The notes under the pieces are model-generated. The model saw nothing but the letters and a program-made list of their open reading frames with translations, had not been told where the DNA came from and made no database searches. From positions 998,824 to 1,062,823 of the forward strand of contig NZ_AQUY01000001.1 of assembly GCF_000372445.1 (NCBI RefSeq): a stretch of 64,000 nucleotides of DNA, read 5' to 3'. Numbering within the stretch: position 1 is the stretch's first letter; each line of letters begins with the position of its first letter. The stretch is from Corynebacterium ulceribovis DSM 45146. GTDB taxonomy: Bacteria; Actinomycetota; Actinomycetes; Mycobacteriales; Mycobacteriaceae. Shown here piece by piece: positions 39,021 through 47,592 of the stretch. Both the position numbers and the translations under genes were made by a program.

Positions 39021-39608
39021 CTAGCGTTCGCGGCAAATCACGGTGAGCGCTTGGTCCGCGGCCGTGACAAAGTTTTCGTCGGCGCCGAGCAGCCCGAGCT
39101 GCGACCACGTCAGCACGGCGCCGACCGCTGCAATAACAGCGTCAATGAGCACTTGGGCTTCCATTTCGGAAAGCTCATCGCCGTTCCGGCTGACCATTGC
39201 GGCTCGCAATGGTGCGTAGAGCTCGTATGCGCGGCGCCGGTTTTCGGCTCCACTGACATGGGCGAGATGTTCACCAAGCAGCGTGAGGTTAGCAGGGTAG
39301 CGCGGGTCATTTTCTGGCTGGTTGAACATATTCATGGTGGCCACGTGCATGGCTTTCCGGGCGCCTAGTTGTGCCGGTACCGATTCAATCTGGGCGGTCC
39401 AAGCGGCGACGACTTCGGCGACGAAATGGAAGAGGGCTTCTTCCCGGCACGTGAAATAGTTGTGGAAGGTCCGGGTGGACACTCCAGCGTGTTCAGAGAT
39501 TGCTCGGACGGTGGCACCATCTGGCTCCCCGGCGAGAATTAACTCTGCAGCTGCCGCAGCCAGTCGGCTGCGGGTTTCAGCTTTCTTGCGCTCACGCACA
39601 CTATCCAT
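39021..39608 (-). CDS. TetR family transcriptional regulator
   Basis: A 195-residue regulator with an N-terminal TetR HTH (ATVRAISEHAGVSTRTFHNYF) followed by a helical ligand-binding domain. I choose ATG 39608; GTG 39620 is in frame. The interval upstream contains a perfect inverted repeat (39647-39664) that is a good candidate for its own operator. The ligand is unknown. It is convergent with aspA. Confidence 0.87.
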   Translation of the reverse strand: MDSVRERKKAETRSRLAAAAAELILAGEPDGATVRAISEHAGVSTRTFHNYFTCREEALFHFVAEVVAAWTAQIESVPAQLGARKAMHVATMNMFNQPENDPRYPANLTLLGEHLAHVSGAENRRRAYELYAPLRAAMVSRNGDELSEMEAQVLIDAVIAAVGAVLTWSQLGLLGADENFVTAADQALTVICRER

Positions 39609-39646
39609 GGCTTTCACCACTGTTCTTGATCAGTCAACAATAATTC

Positions 39647-39664
39647 TTACTACCCAGATAGTAA
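39647..39664. promoter_or_regulatory. Inverted repeat, probable TetR-type operator
   Basis: TTACTA-N6-TAGTAA forms a perfect six-base inverted repeat, 39-56 bases upstream of the TetR gene start. The placement suggests autoregulation. It lies just past the stop of the upstream RecB-like gene, so it more likely governs tetR than that gene. Confidence 0.5.
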
Positions 39665-39683
39665 ATCCCTTTACTTTAATGTG

Positions 39684-40499
39684 TTAGACGTGTTCGTTCG
39701 CAGCTCCTGGCCAGCCGGGGTACGCCGGAGTGGTACCCCCGAACTCAGGGCATAGTTCCTGAAACGAACACCAACCGCACAACTTGCCCTTCTTTGTGGC
39801 AAATTCACCGGATTTGCCCGAGGCTTCAATTTGCCGCCACAAGTGCCGGACCTGCACCTCAAATTGCTCCAGGTCCGCTTCAGTTGGCGTGTACACCAAG
39901 TCGTCATAGACCTTCAGGTACATCAGCCGGGCCTGGGTGGGCATGTTTCCGGTCAGTCGCCACCACACCAGAGAGTAAAAGCGCATTTGAAACAGTGCGC
40001 TGTCTTGGTAGCGCGGATGCGGTTTCTTACCGGTTTTATAGTCGACAATCCGGATTTCACCAGTTGGTGCTACATCGACTCGGTCAATGAAGCCGCGCAC
40101 TGGAACGTCGCCGCCGATGACGCCGCCGATGAATTTCTCCATTGCCTCGGCATCAAATCGGGTGGGGTCTTCCATGATGAAGTAGCCCTTGAGCAGTCCG
40201 CGGCAGTCCACCAGAAAGTCCATTAACTCAGTTTCGGGAACTAATTCCGACAGCTCCGGATCGTCAATAAGCATCTTTTCCCACTGGGGTTTGAGCATTT
40301 TGACGGCGGTCGGGTACGTGCGTTCGGCGCGGCTGAGCCCATGCATGTTCTCAAGGACCGCGTGGACGAGGGTGCCTTTGACCTGGTGGATGGTCGAAGG
40401 CTCTGGGATGCGGTCGATGGCGCGCAGGCGGTACAGCAGGGGGCATTGCTGGAAATCTGCGGCGCGGGAAGGGGATAAAGCGAGTGGGCGAGGGGTCAT
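39684..40499 (-). CDS. RecB family PD-(D/E)XK exonuclease-like protein
   Basis: A ~271-residue stand-alone nuclease-domain protein. The N-terminal SPSRAADFQQCPLLYRLRAIDRI element and the catalytic core VRGFIDRVDV...IRIVDYKTGKKP (Asp, Asp-Tyr-Lys) match the RecB/Cas4-like fold. A C-terminal Cys set (CGWCSFQELCPEF), with an N-terminal Cys (QQCPLL), is the usual arrangement for an iron-sulfur cluster. ATG 40499; GTG 40505 possible. The homologue Rv2119 is also near trmI in mycobacteria. Confidence 0.88.
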   Translation of the reverse strand: MTPRPLALSPSRAADFQQCPLLYRLRAIDRIPEPSTIHQVKGTLVHAVLENMHGLSRAERTYPTAVKMLKPQWEKMLIDDPELSELVPETELMDFLVDCRGLLKGYFIMEDPTRFDAEAMEKFIGGVIGGDVPVRGFIDRVDVAPTGEIRIVDYKTGKKPHPRYQDSALFQMRFYSLVWWRLTGNMPTQARLMYLKVYDDLVYTPTEADLEQFEVQVRHLWRQIEASGKSGEFATKKGKLCGWCSFQELCPEFGGTTPAYPGWPGAANEHV

Positions 40500-40581
40500 G
40501 TCCACAAGTGTAGTTCCCGGGTCAGACAGCCCGGCGCGAACCCTTTTCGCAACACTTTACTTACTTAACCCAGCCCTTTAT

Positions 40582-40596
40582 TGATATTCATTGTCA
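40582..40596. promoter_or_regulatory. Imperfect palindrome, possible Zur site
   Basis: TGATATTCATTGTCA, centred on 40589, is a partial 7-1-7 palindrome resembling the actinobacterial Zur boxes of the type TGAAAATCATTTTCA. It is 21 bases upstream of the zinc-chaperone-like lipoprotein gene, where repression by zinc would make sense. Several positions differ from the consensus. Confidence 0.35.
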
Positions 40597-40617
40597 GTAA
40601 CCGCTAGGGTTTTTCCC

Positions 40618-41898
40618 ATGCAATCGCATTTCTCCCGCGCATACCGCGCCTCACTCGTATCCGTAATCGCCCTATCCGCCGGACTGACCGCCTGCTCCAG
40701 CAGCGACGATGCCGCCACCACCGACACCAGCAGCAGCGCCACCACCAGCGCTAAAGAAGTTGCACAACCAAAGGAAGTGCGCGGCGAACAAACCCGCCTG
40801 GCTATCTCCACCGACGGCGGAGTCATGGTCGTCGACGCCACCGACGCAGCCGATGGCACCGAGCCAAAGGTCCTCTCCGAATTCGACGCGGACGGCTACC
40901 TGCGCCTGAACCCATCCGGCGACGGCCGCCACGTCATCGTCTCCACCGACAATGCCTTCAAACCACTCGACCTCGGCGCCTACAAGCAAGGCCACGGCGA
41001 CCACTTCCACTACTACGCAGGCGACGCCACCTGGTCCGAGCTTGCCGTCGACGCCGAAAAGCCTGGCCACGTTGTTGGCACACCAGAAGCCACCGTGCTT
41101 TTTGACGATGCCACCGGCAAGGTGACCGAAGTTGTGCTGAAGGACCTCGTGGCTGGTAAGCCAGAAGCTGCCATCAAAGACACCTTCTCCATCCCAGCCC
41201 ACCACGGCATCGCCCTGAAGCTGGAGGATGGCAAGTACCTGACCACCAAGCCTGACGGCGAAAAAGCCGGCGGCCTGATGATTGTGGACAAGGACGGCAA
41301 AGAACAGCAGGACTTCATGGACTGCCCAGGCACCCATGGTGTCGGTGAAGCTGCCGACGGCGCCGTGCTGGCTGGTTGCACCGACGGTGTCATCATCTTC
41401 CAGGACGGCAAGGTGAAGAAGGCTAAGGCTGAAGACGCATACGGCCGCACCGGTACCGAGGCCGCCAACCTGAACAGCGAATGGGTCATCGGCGACTACA
41501 AGGTCAAGGAAGGCGACAAGTCCGAAAAGCCAACCCGCATCGTCGCAGTGAATACCGCAACTGCCGAGCGCAAGCTTATCGAACTCGGCACGTCCTACAC
41601 CTTCCGCTCCCTAAAGATGACTGACGAAGGCCAAGGCGTGGTTCTGGGTACCGACGGCAAACTGCATGTCATTGACCCAGCAGCCGGGAAGGTCACTCAG
41701 AGCATCGACGTGATTGACAAGTGGGAAGCGCCAGAAGAATGGCAGCAGCCACGCCCAGCAGTCACCGTGAAGGGTGACGTTGCCTACGTCACCAACCCAG
41801 CGGACAACACCCTGCATGTGGTCGACTTGGCTTCCGGAAAAGTCACCGCGAAGACCACGTTGCCTAAGCAGCCAGACGAAATCGCCACCGCTGGTTAA
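40618..41898 (+). CDS. AztD-like zinc-binding lipoprotein (beta-propeller)
   Basis: A 426-residue lipoprotein: signal peptide with lipobox LTAC (Cys26), a Ser/Thr/Ala-rich linker, then repeats of beta-propeller blades with Asp/Gly turns. The cluster H126-G-D-H129-F-H131 before YY resembles the metal-binding motif of the periplasmic zinc chaperone AztD. AztD hands zinc to the ABC transporter substrate-binding protein, but no such transporter is in this window. The ATG at 40618 is preceded by AGGG. Zinc function is inferred. Confidence 0.7.
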   Translation: MQSHFSRAYRASLVSVIALSAGLTACSSSDDAATTDTSSSATTSAKEVAQPKEVRGEQTRLAISTDGGVMVVDATDAADGTEPKVLSEFDADGYLRLNPSGDGRHVIVSTDNAFKPLDLGAYKQGHGDHFHYYAGDATWSELAVDAEKPGHVVGTPEATVLFDDATGKVTEVVLKDLVAGKPEAAIKDTFSIPAHHGIALKLEDGKYLTTKPDGEKAGGLMIVDKDGKEQQDFMDCPGTHGVGEAADGAVLAGCTDGVIIFQDGKVKKAKAEDAYGRTGTEAANLNSEWVIGDYKVKEGDKSEKPTRIVAVNTATAERKLIELGTSYTFRSLKMTDEGQGVVLGTDGKLHVIDPAAGKVTQSIDVIDKWEAPEEWQQPRPAVTVKGDVAYVTNPADNTLHVVDLASGKVTAKTTLPKQPDEIATAG

Positions 41899-41958
41899 CT
41901 CGCTGGCCCGCGCCGCCTAAACTGGACAGTCACATCCCCTGACTGAAGGAGTTTAGCC

Positions 41959-42795
41959 GTGGCAGCAAGCGGGCCATTTCAAGTTGGCGACCGAGTCCAA
42001 CTCAGCGACGGGAAGAACCGCAAGTTCACCATCACCCTGACCCCAGGGGAGCGGTTCTTCACCCACCGCGGGCCCATCGCCCACGATGACCTCATCGGCA
42101 AAGACGAAGGCACCACCGTGCTGTCCGGCGAAGGCACCGTATACCTCGCTCAGCGCCACACCTTGATGGACTATGTCCTATCCATGCCACGCGGCGCACA
42201 AGTCATCTACCCGAAGGACGCCTCCCAAATTCTGGTGGAAGGCGACATTTTCCCTGGGGCGCGCGTCTTGGAAGCTGGTGCCGGCTCCGGCGCACTATCG
42301 CTCTACCTACTGCGGGCGATTGGTAACGACGGCCAGCTGATTTCCTACGAAATCCGCGAAGACCACCTAGAAACCGCCGAAAAGAACGTTGTTGGGTTCC
42401 TCGGCGAGCACCCAGAGAACTGGGACCTGCGCCTTGGCGATTTGAACGAAGCCACTGTGGAAGAGCTCGGCGGCAAAGTCGACCGCGTCATCCTGGATAT
42501 GCTGCAGCCATGGGAATGCCTTGACACCGTCAAAACCGTGTTGCAGCCCGGCGGCATGTTCATCTGCTACGTCGCGACCGTCACCCAGCTGATGAAAGTC
42601 ATGGAAGGTATCCGCGCCCAAGGCTGCTTCACGGAGCCACGCGCCTGGGAAACCATTGTTCGTGACTGGCATGTCGTGGACCTCGCCGTTCGCCCCGTTC
42701 ACCGGATGCAGGCACACACCGCATTCCTCATCACCGCTCGGCGCTTGGCCGACGGCACCGTCGCACCGCGTCCGCAACGCCGAAACCGCCGCTAA
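41959..42795 (+). CDS. trmI: tRNA (adenine(58)-N1)-methyltransferase
   Basis: A 278-residue SAM-dependent enzyme that methylates A58 in the T loop of tRNAs. The N-terminal barrel (residues ~5-85) is followed by the Rossmann domain with LEAGAGSGALSLYLLRA, SYEIREDH and DRVILDML. The basic tail (RPQRRNRR) may contact RNA. The GTG start has AAGGAG at an ideal distance. It lies directly upstream of the Mpa/ARC gene, as in mycobacteria. Confidence 0.95.
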   Translation: MAASGPFQVGDRVQLSDGKNRKFTITLTPGERFFTHRGPIAHDDLIGKDEGTTVLSGEGTVYLAQRHTLMDYVLSMPRGAQVIYPKDASQILVEGDIFPGARVLEAGAGSGALSLYLLRAIGNDGQLISYEIREDHLETAEKNVVGFLGEHPENWDLRLGDLNEATVEELGGKVDRVILDMLQPWECLDTVKTVLQPGGMFICYVATVTQLMKVMEGIRAQGCFTEPRAWETIVRDWHVVDLAVRPVHRMQAHTAFLITARRLADGTVAPRPQRRNRR

Positions 42796-42829
42796 AACTA
42801 ATCAACCTCGACCCTTGTAGGCTGGAGCC

Positions 42830-44428
42830 ATGACAACGCCGGAAAATCTACAGCAGCAAGTCAACGACCTCGAGTCGAAAAACCGGACCTTAGGCACCCG
42901 TAACGCCAAATTGGTGCAGCTGCTGCGCGAAACCCGCAACCAACTGCAGGCACTGCGGGAAGATTTCGCCGAGATGACCGAACCCCCATCGACGTACGGA
43001 ACTTTCCTGGAGGTATCCGAAGGGTCGAATGGCCGCTTCGCCGAGGTGTACACCGGCAATCGCCGCATGCGCCTGAACGTGCATAAGAAGCTACCACTGA
43101 AGAACATTCCGCCAGGTGCGCTAGTGCGCATCGCCGAAGGCAATCTCGTGGTGGAGGACTGTGGGTTCACCGACTCCGGTGACCTAGCGGAAGTCAAGGA
43201 CGTGTTGTTCGACGGCAAGCGCGCCCTCGTGGTGGACCGCACCGGCGAGGAGTTCATCATTCGCCTTGCTGGCAAAGTGTTGGAGCAGGGCATTAAGCCA
43301 GGTCAAACCTTGCTGATTGACCGCAAGTCTGGCCATGCCTTCGAAGTAATTCCGAAGGCTGAAGTTGAGCAGCTGGTGCTGGAGGAAATCCCTGACGTCG
43401 AGTACGCCGACATTGGCGGCCTAGAGAAGCAGATTTCCGAGATCCACGACGCAGTGGAACTGCCGTTTCTTCACCCAGAGCTCTACGCTGCCTACAACCT
43501 GCGCCCACCAAAAGGCGTGTTGCTATACGGCCCACCGGGTAACGGCAAAACCCTGATTGCCAAGGCAGTTGCCAATTCCTTGGCAACCAAGATGGCGGAA
43601 GCCCGCGGTGAGTCCGAGGAGGTAGCGCGCAATGCCCGCAGCTACTTCTTAAATGTCAAGGGCCCGGAGCTGCTGAATAAATATGTGGGTGAAACTGAGC
43701 GCCAGATTCGGCTGATTTTTGAACGCGCCCGCGAAATTGCCGAGGCCGGCAAGCCAGTCATTGTCTTCTTCGACGAGATGGATTCCATTTTCCGTACCCG
43801 TGGCTCTGGCATCAGCTCCGATATGGAAAACACGGTGGTGCCGCAGCTGCTGGCGGAAATTGACGGTGTCGAAGGTCTGGAAAACGTCATTGTCATTGGC
43901 GCATCGAACCGCGAAGAGATGATTGACCCAGCGATTCTGCGGCCAGGTCGTCTGGACATCAAGATTCGCATCGATCGGCCAAATGCGGTCGCAGCCCGCG
44001 AAATCTTCTCGAAGTATCTGACAGACAAGCTGCCGTATGCTCCTGCGGCTATCGAAGCTGCCGGTTCTGTTGACGCTCTGGTCAATTCGCTTATTGACGA
44101 AGTGGTCGACGCAATTTACACCGATTCTCCGGACAATGAATACGTCGAATTGACTTATGCCGACGGTTCGAAGGAAATGCTCTACCACTCAGATTTGAAC
44201 TCTGGTGCCATGATTTCCAACATTGTGGACCGCGCGAAGAAGTTCGCGATTAAGGACGTTATTGCTGGCCGCGGCGAGGGCGTCACTTTGGCACATCTGC
44301 TTGAGGCAGTGGCCAAGGAATTCGCCGAAGGTGAAGATCTACCGAATACCTCTAACCCAGATGAGTGGGCAAAGATTTCCGGCCGTACCTTTGGCCGAGT
44401 CACTGATGTTCGGGTGGTGCAGCACTAA
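42830..44428 (+). CDS. mpa: Pup-dependent AAA ATPase (Mpa/ARC)
   Basis: A 532-residue hexameric AAA+ unfoldase that recognises Pup-tagged proteins. The N-terminal coiled coil (~5-48) captures Pup, tandem OB domains (~50-180) form the interdomain ring, and the AAA module has Walker A GPPGNGKT (234-241) and Walker B FFDEMDS (313-319). The C terminus ends GRVTDVRVVQH and lacks the Gln-Tyr-Leu docking tail used by mycobacterial Mpa to open the 20S gate. Known corynebacterial ARC proteins act without a proteasome. The stop TAA overlaps the Dop start by one base. Confidence 0.96.
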   Translation: MTTPENLQQQVNDLESKNRTLGTRNAKLVQLLRETRNQLQALREDFAEMTEPPSTYGTFLEVSEGSNGRFAEVYTGNRRMRLNVHKKLPLKNIPPGALVRIAEGNLVVEDCGFTDSGDLAEVKDVLFDGKRALVVDRTGEEFIIRLAGKVLEQGIKPGQTLLIDRKSGHAFEVIPKAEVEQLVLEEIPDVEYADIGGLEKQISEIHDAVELPFLHPELYAAYNLRPPKGVLLYGPPGNGKTLIAKAVANSLATKMAEARGESEEVARNARSYFLNVKGPELLNKYVGETERQIRLIFERAREIAEAGKPVIVFFDEMDSIFRTRGSGISSDMENTVVPQLLAEIDGVEGLENVIVIGASNREEMIDPAILRPGRLDIKIRIDRPNAVAAREIFSKYLTDKLPYAPAAIEAAGSVDALVNSLIDEVVDAIYTDSPDNEYVELTYADGSKEMLYHSDLNSGAMISNIVDRAKKFAIKDVIAGRGEGVTLAHLLEAVAKEFAEGEDLPNTSNPDEWAKISGRTFGRVTDVRVVQH

Positions 44429-45936
44429 TGGCTCAGCGTTTTATTGGTACCGAAGTCGAGTACGGCATTTCTACGCCGGAAGATCCCACCGTCAGCCCTA
44501 TTTTGACCTCCACCCAGGTCATTATTGCTTATGCCAGTGAATACGGCGGTGGGGAAGACCGCCGCACCCGCTGGGACTATTCACCTGAATCACCGCTACG
44601 TGATTCCCGCGGTTTTGATTTGCGCCGGTACCGCTCCGACAATGCGCCGTCGTTGGATCCGAATGCGGTCGGCGCGGCCAACGTGGTGCTCAACAATGGC
44701 GCTCGGTTCTATGTGGACCATGCCCACCCCGAGTATTCCGCACCAGAAGTCACTGATGCCTACCAAGCGGTTGTCTATGACAAAGCTGGGGAGCGGATTA
44801 TGCATGAGGCAGCGAAGATTTCTAGCGCCACTGAAGGCCACCCGCAGCTGAAGATTTACAAGAATAATGTGGACGGCAAAGGGGCCTCTTACGGCACCCA
44901 CGAGAACTATCTCTTCCGTCGCGACACTGATTTCGATGCCATTATTTCTGGGCTCATCCCATTCTTCGTCACTCGCCAGGTATTCACCGGTTCGGGTCGC
45001 GTAGGCATTGGCACCACGGGGCAAAAGGCGGGCTTCCAGATTTCGCAGCGCGCCGACTATATCGAAACGGAAGTGTCACTCGAAACGACGCTCAACCGCG
45101 GCATTATTAATACCCGCGATGAGCCGCATGCTGAGACTGATGTGTGGCGTCGCCTCCATGTCATCATTGGCGATGCCAACCTGTCGGAGTACTCGACCTT
45201 CCTCAAACTCGGCACCACCTGCCTGGTGCTCGATGCCATCGAAGCCGGAGTAGACTTTTCCGACCTACAGCTGCGCGACCCAGTCAAGGATGTGCAGCGC
45301 GTCAGCCAAGACCTGTCCTGCACGGAGAAGCTGGAACACTCCGACTTCCGCACGCTCCGCACCGCAATTGAGATTCAGCGAATCTACCACCAGCGTGTCA
45401 CCGAAGCGCTCGGAGACAGGTTCTCCGCAGTCGACCAGCAGGTTGCCGACCTGTGGATGGAAGTACTGGACATGCTGGACACTGACCCAATGTCCACCGC
45501 TCATCTGCTGGACTGGACCGCGAAGCTCAAGCTGATGGAAGGGTTGCGTAACCGCGCTGGTCTGGGATGGGATCACCCGAAGTTGCGTCTGATTGACCTG
45601 CAGTACTCCGATATTGATCCAAACAAGGGACTGTATAACGCCTTGGTGGCCCGCGGCGCCATTAAACGTTTGGTCACAGAGGACGAGGTCACTGCGGCAA
45701 TTGACGAGCCACCAGCGGATACTCGCGCCTATTTCCGCGGCATGATGATGGCAAAGTTCGCGCATGATATTGCGGCAGTGGGCTGGGAATCAATGATCCT
45801 TGACACCGACAATGGACTTGAGCGGCTCGTCTTTTCCGACCCATGGGCAATGAATCGATCCGAAACAGAAGAGATCATTGCTACATCCGCGAATGTGACC
45901 CAAGTCGTCGATAAGCTCAAACAAACTAACAACTAA
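44428..45936 (+). CDS. dop: Pup deamidase/depupylase
   Basis: A 502-residue enzyme of the glutamine-synthetase-like fold that deamidates the C-terminal Gln of Pup and removes Pup from substrates. GTEVEYG (residues 7-13) provides ATP/Mg ligands; the nucleophile-region Asp is D97 in FYVDHAHPEYS. The inserted loop typical of Dop is present (~38-65, GGGEDRRTRWDYSPE). It begins one base inside the mpa stop, and pup follows 18 bases downstream. Confidence 0.96.
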   Translation: MAQRFIGTEVEYGISTPEDPTVSPILTSTQVIIAYASEYGGGEDRRTRWDYSPESPLRDSRGFDLRRYRSDNAPSLDPNAVGAANVVLNNGARFYVDHAHPEYSAPEVTDAYQAVVYDKAGERIMHEAAKISSATEGHPQLKIYKNNVDGKGASYGTHENYLFRRDTDFDAIISGLIPFFVTRQVFTGSGRVGIGTTGQKAGFQISQRADYIETEVSLETTLNRGIINTRDEPHAETDVWRRLHVIIGDANLSEYSTFLKLGTTCLVLDAIEAGVDFSDLQLRDPVKDVQRVSQDLSCTEKLEHSDFRTLRTAIEIQRIYHQRVTEALGDRFSAVDQQVADLWMEVLDMLDTDPMSTAHLLDWTAKLKLMEGLRNRAGLGWDHPKLRLIDLQYSDIDPNKGLYNALVARGAIKRLVTEDEVTAAIDEPPADTRAYFRGMMMAKFAHDIAAVGWESMILDTDNGLERLVFSDPWAMNRSETEEIIATSANVTQVVDKLKQTNN

Positions 45937-45954
45937 CCGAAAAGGGATTACACC

Positions 45955-46152
45955 ATGGCTGATATTCGTGGCACTCAAATCAGTGGCGGCGGCAACAATG
46001 ATGGCGACGATGCTATCGACGAGGTTGCTGGTTCCGGCCAGGCCCAGCAGCAGTTGCAGCACACGGACGATTTGCTTGATGAGATTGATGATCTGCTCGA
46101 ATCGAATGCAGAAGAGTTCGTTCGTTCCTACGTGCAGAAGGGTGGCCAGTAG
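45955..46152 (+). CDS. pup: Prokaryotic ubiquitin-like protein Pup
   Basis: A 65-residue, mainly disordered, acidic protein. The C-terminal half (HTDDLLDEIDDLLESNAEE) forms the helix bound by Mpa/ARC, and the chain ends in Gly63-Gly64-Gln65. The terminal Gln must be deamidated to Glu by Dop before PafA can ligate it to lysines. AAAGGGA precedes the ATG. PafA follows three bases after the stop; no prcB or prcA gene intervenes. Confidence 0.98.
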   Translation: MADIRGTQISGGGNNDGDDAIDEVAGSGQAQQQLQHTDDLLDEIDDLLESNAEEFVRSYVQKGGQ

Positions 46153-46155
46153 GCC

Positions 46156-47574
46156 GTGGAAGCCCCTCAAGGCCCGTTGACTCGGCGGATTACTGGCATT
46201 GAAACCGAATACGGCATTACCTGCACTGTTGATGGCTCGCAGCGGCTATCGCCAGATGACATTGCGCGGTATCTATTCCGTCCGGTGATTGAAGAGTTCG
46301 GTTCGACGAATATCTTCACGAATAATGCTGCGCGGCTGTATTTGGATGTTGGTTCCCACCCGGAATATGCGACCGCGGAATGCGATAGTTTGTCGCAGCT
46401 CATTGCCCATGACCGCGCTGGCGATGTCATGCTTAATCGGCTTGCCGAGCAGGCAGAGGAATCCCTAGCGAATGAGGGAATCGCCGGGAAAGTCTACCTA
46501 TTCCGCAATAATGTCGACTCGGTCGGCAATTCCTATGGTTGCCACGAGAACTATTTAATTAGTCGCGCCACCTCGCTGAAAAAGTTCGGGGTGTCCTTGC
46601 TGCCGTTCATGGTTACTCGGCAGTTGCTGTGCGGCGCCGGCATGGTGAATAAGCCGTTGCCGGGCAGTCTTTATGATGGCCAGCCAACCTCCTACACGTT
46701 CGCGCAGCGCGCTGACCACGTATGGGAAGGCGTCAGCTCCGCCACAACACGGTCCCGCCCGATTATTAATACCCGCGATGAACCGCACGCCGATTCCAAT
46801 GCTTTTCGACGCATGCATGTCATCGTCGGTGATTCCAACATGTCCGAATGCACCACAGCACTGAAGGTGGGGTCGACTCATCTGGTGTTGGAAATGATGG
46901 AAGCGAATTGGCCACTACCGGACCTTGAAGTGGCGAATGAAATTAAATCCATTCGCGCCGTTGCCCGCGACCTGACGGGCGGGGCAGAAGTGGTGCTGCG
47001 TGATGACCGCACAATGAGCGCACTGGATATTCAACGAATCTACTTTGACGCGGCCACTGAATATGTGGCGCAGCGCAATGACGACTCCGGCACCTCTAAT
47101 GCCGAAATGCGCCGCGTCCTCGACCTGTGGGGCCGAGTTATTTCGGCGCTGGAAACCGGTGACCTCTCCGGAATTGACACCGAAGTGGACTGGGCAATTA
47201 AGAAAAAGCTGCTGGATGGTTTTATGCGCCGCGGCAATTTCGACTTGGACCATCCGCGCATTGCTCAACTGGACCTGTCCTACCACGATATCCGTCCAGG
47301 TCGGGGCATTTTCCAGGTGCTGGAAGCCAAGGGACTTGCTCAGCGTTGGGTGGATCCGGTGGCAGTGGCAGAAGCGGAACACACCGCGCCGCAGACCACT
47401 CGGGCGGCGCTGCGTGGACAGTTCTTGCAGGCAGCCCGCTCGGCAGGCGCCGACATTACGGTGGATTGGACGCACCTGAAGGTCAATCGTCCCGAACCGC
47501 GGATGGTTGTGTGCGAAGATCCATTCCAGAGTGAAAACGCAGCAGTTGCGGAGTTAATTGCGTCGATGGGCTAG
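46156..47574 (+). CDS. pafA: Pup ligase
   Basis: A 472-residue ATP-dependent ligase attaching Pup to substrate lysines. It has the paralogous glutamine-synthetase-like fold: GIETEYG (14-20) with metal ligands and D64 in LYLDVGSHPEY, equivalent to the catalytic Asp of known PafA. GTG start immediately after pup, with GGCC spacing only. It is seven bases upstream of the fused PafBC gene's open frame, so it is co-transcribed with it. Confidence 0.97.
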   Translation: MEAPQGPLTRRITGIETEYGITCTVDGSQRLSPDDIARYLFRPVIEEFGSTNIFTNNAARLYLDVGSHPEYATAECDSLSQLIAHDRAGDVMLNRLAEQAEESLANEGIAGKVYLFRNNVDSVGNSYGCHENYLISRATSLKKFGVSLLPFMVTRQLLCGAGMVNKPLPGSLYDGQPTSYTFAQRADHVWEGVSSATTRSRPIINTRDEPHADSNAFRRMHVIVGDSNMSECTTALKVGSTHLVLEMMEANWPLPDLEVANEIKSIRAVARDLTGGAEVVLRDDRTMSALDIQRIYFDAATEYVAQRNDDSGTSNAEMRRVLDLWGRVISALETGDLSGIDTEVDWAIKKKLLDGFMRRGNFDLDHPRIAQLDLSYHDIRPGRGIFQVLEAKGLAQRWVDPVAVAEAEHTAPQTTRAALRGQFLQAARSAGADITVDWTHLKVNRPEPRMVVCEDPFQSENAAVAELIASMG

Positions 47575-47592
47575 ACCAGATTGGAGTTGACC

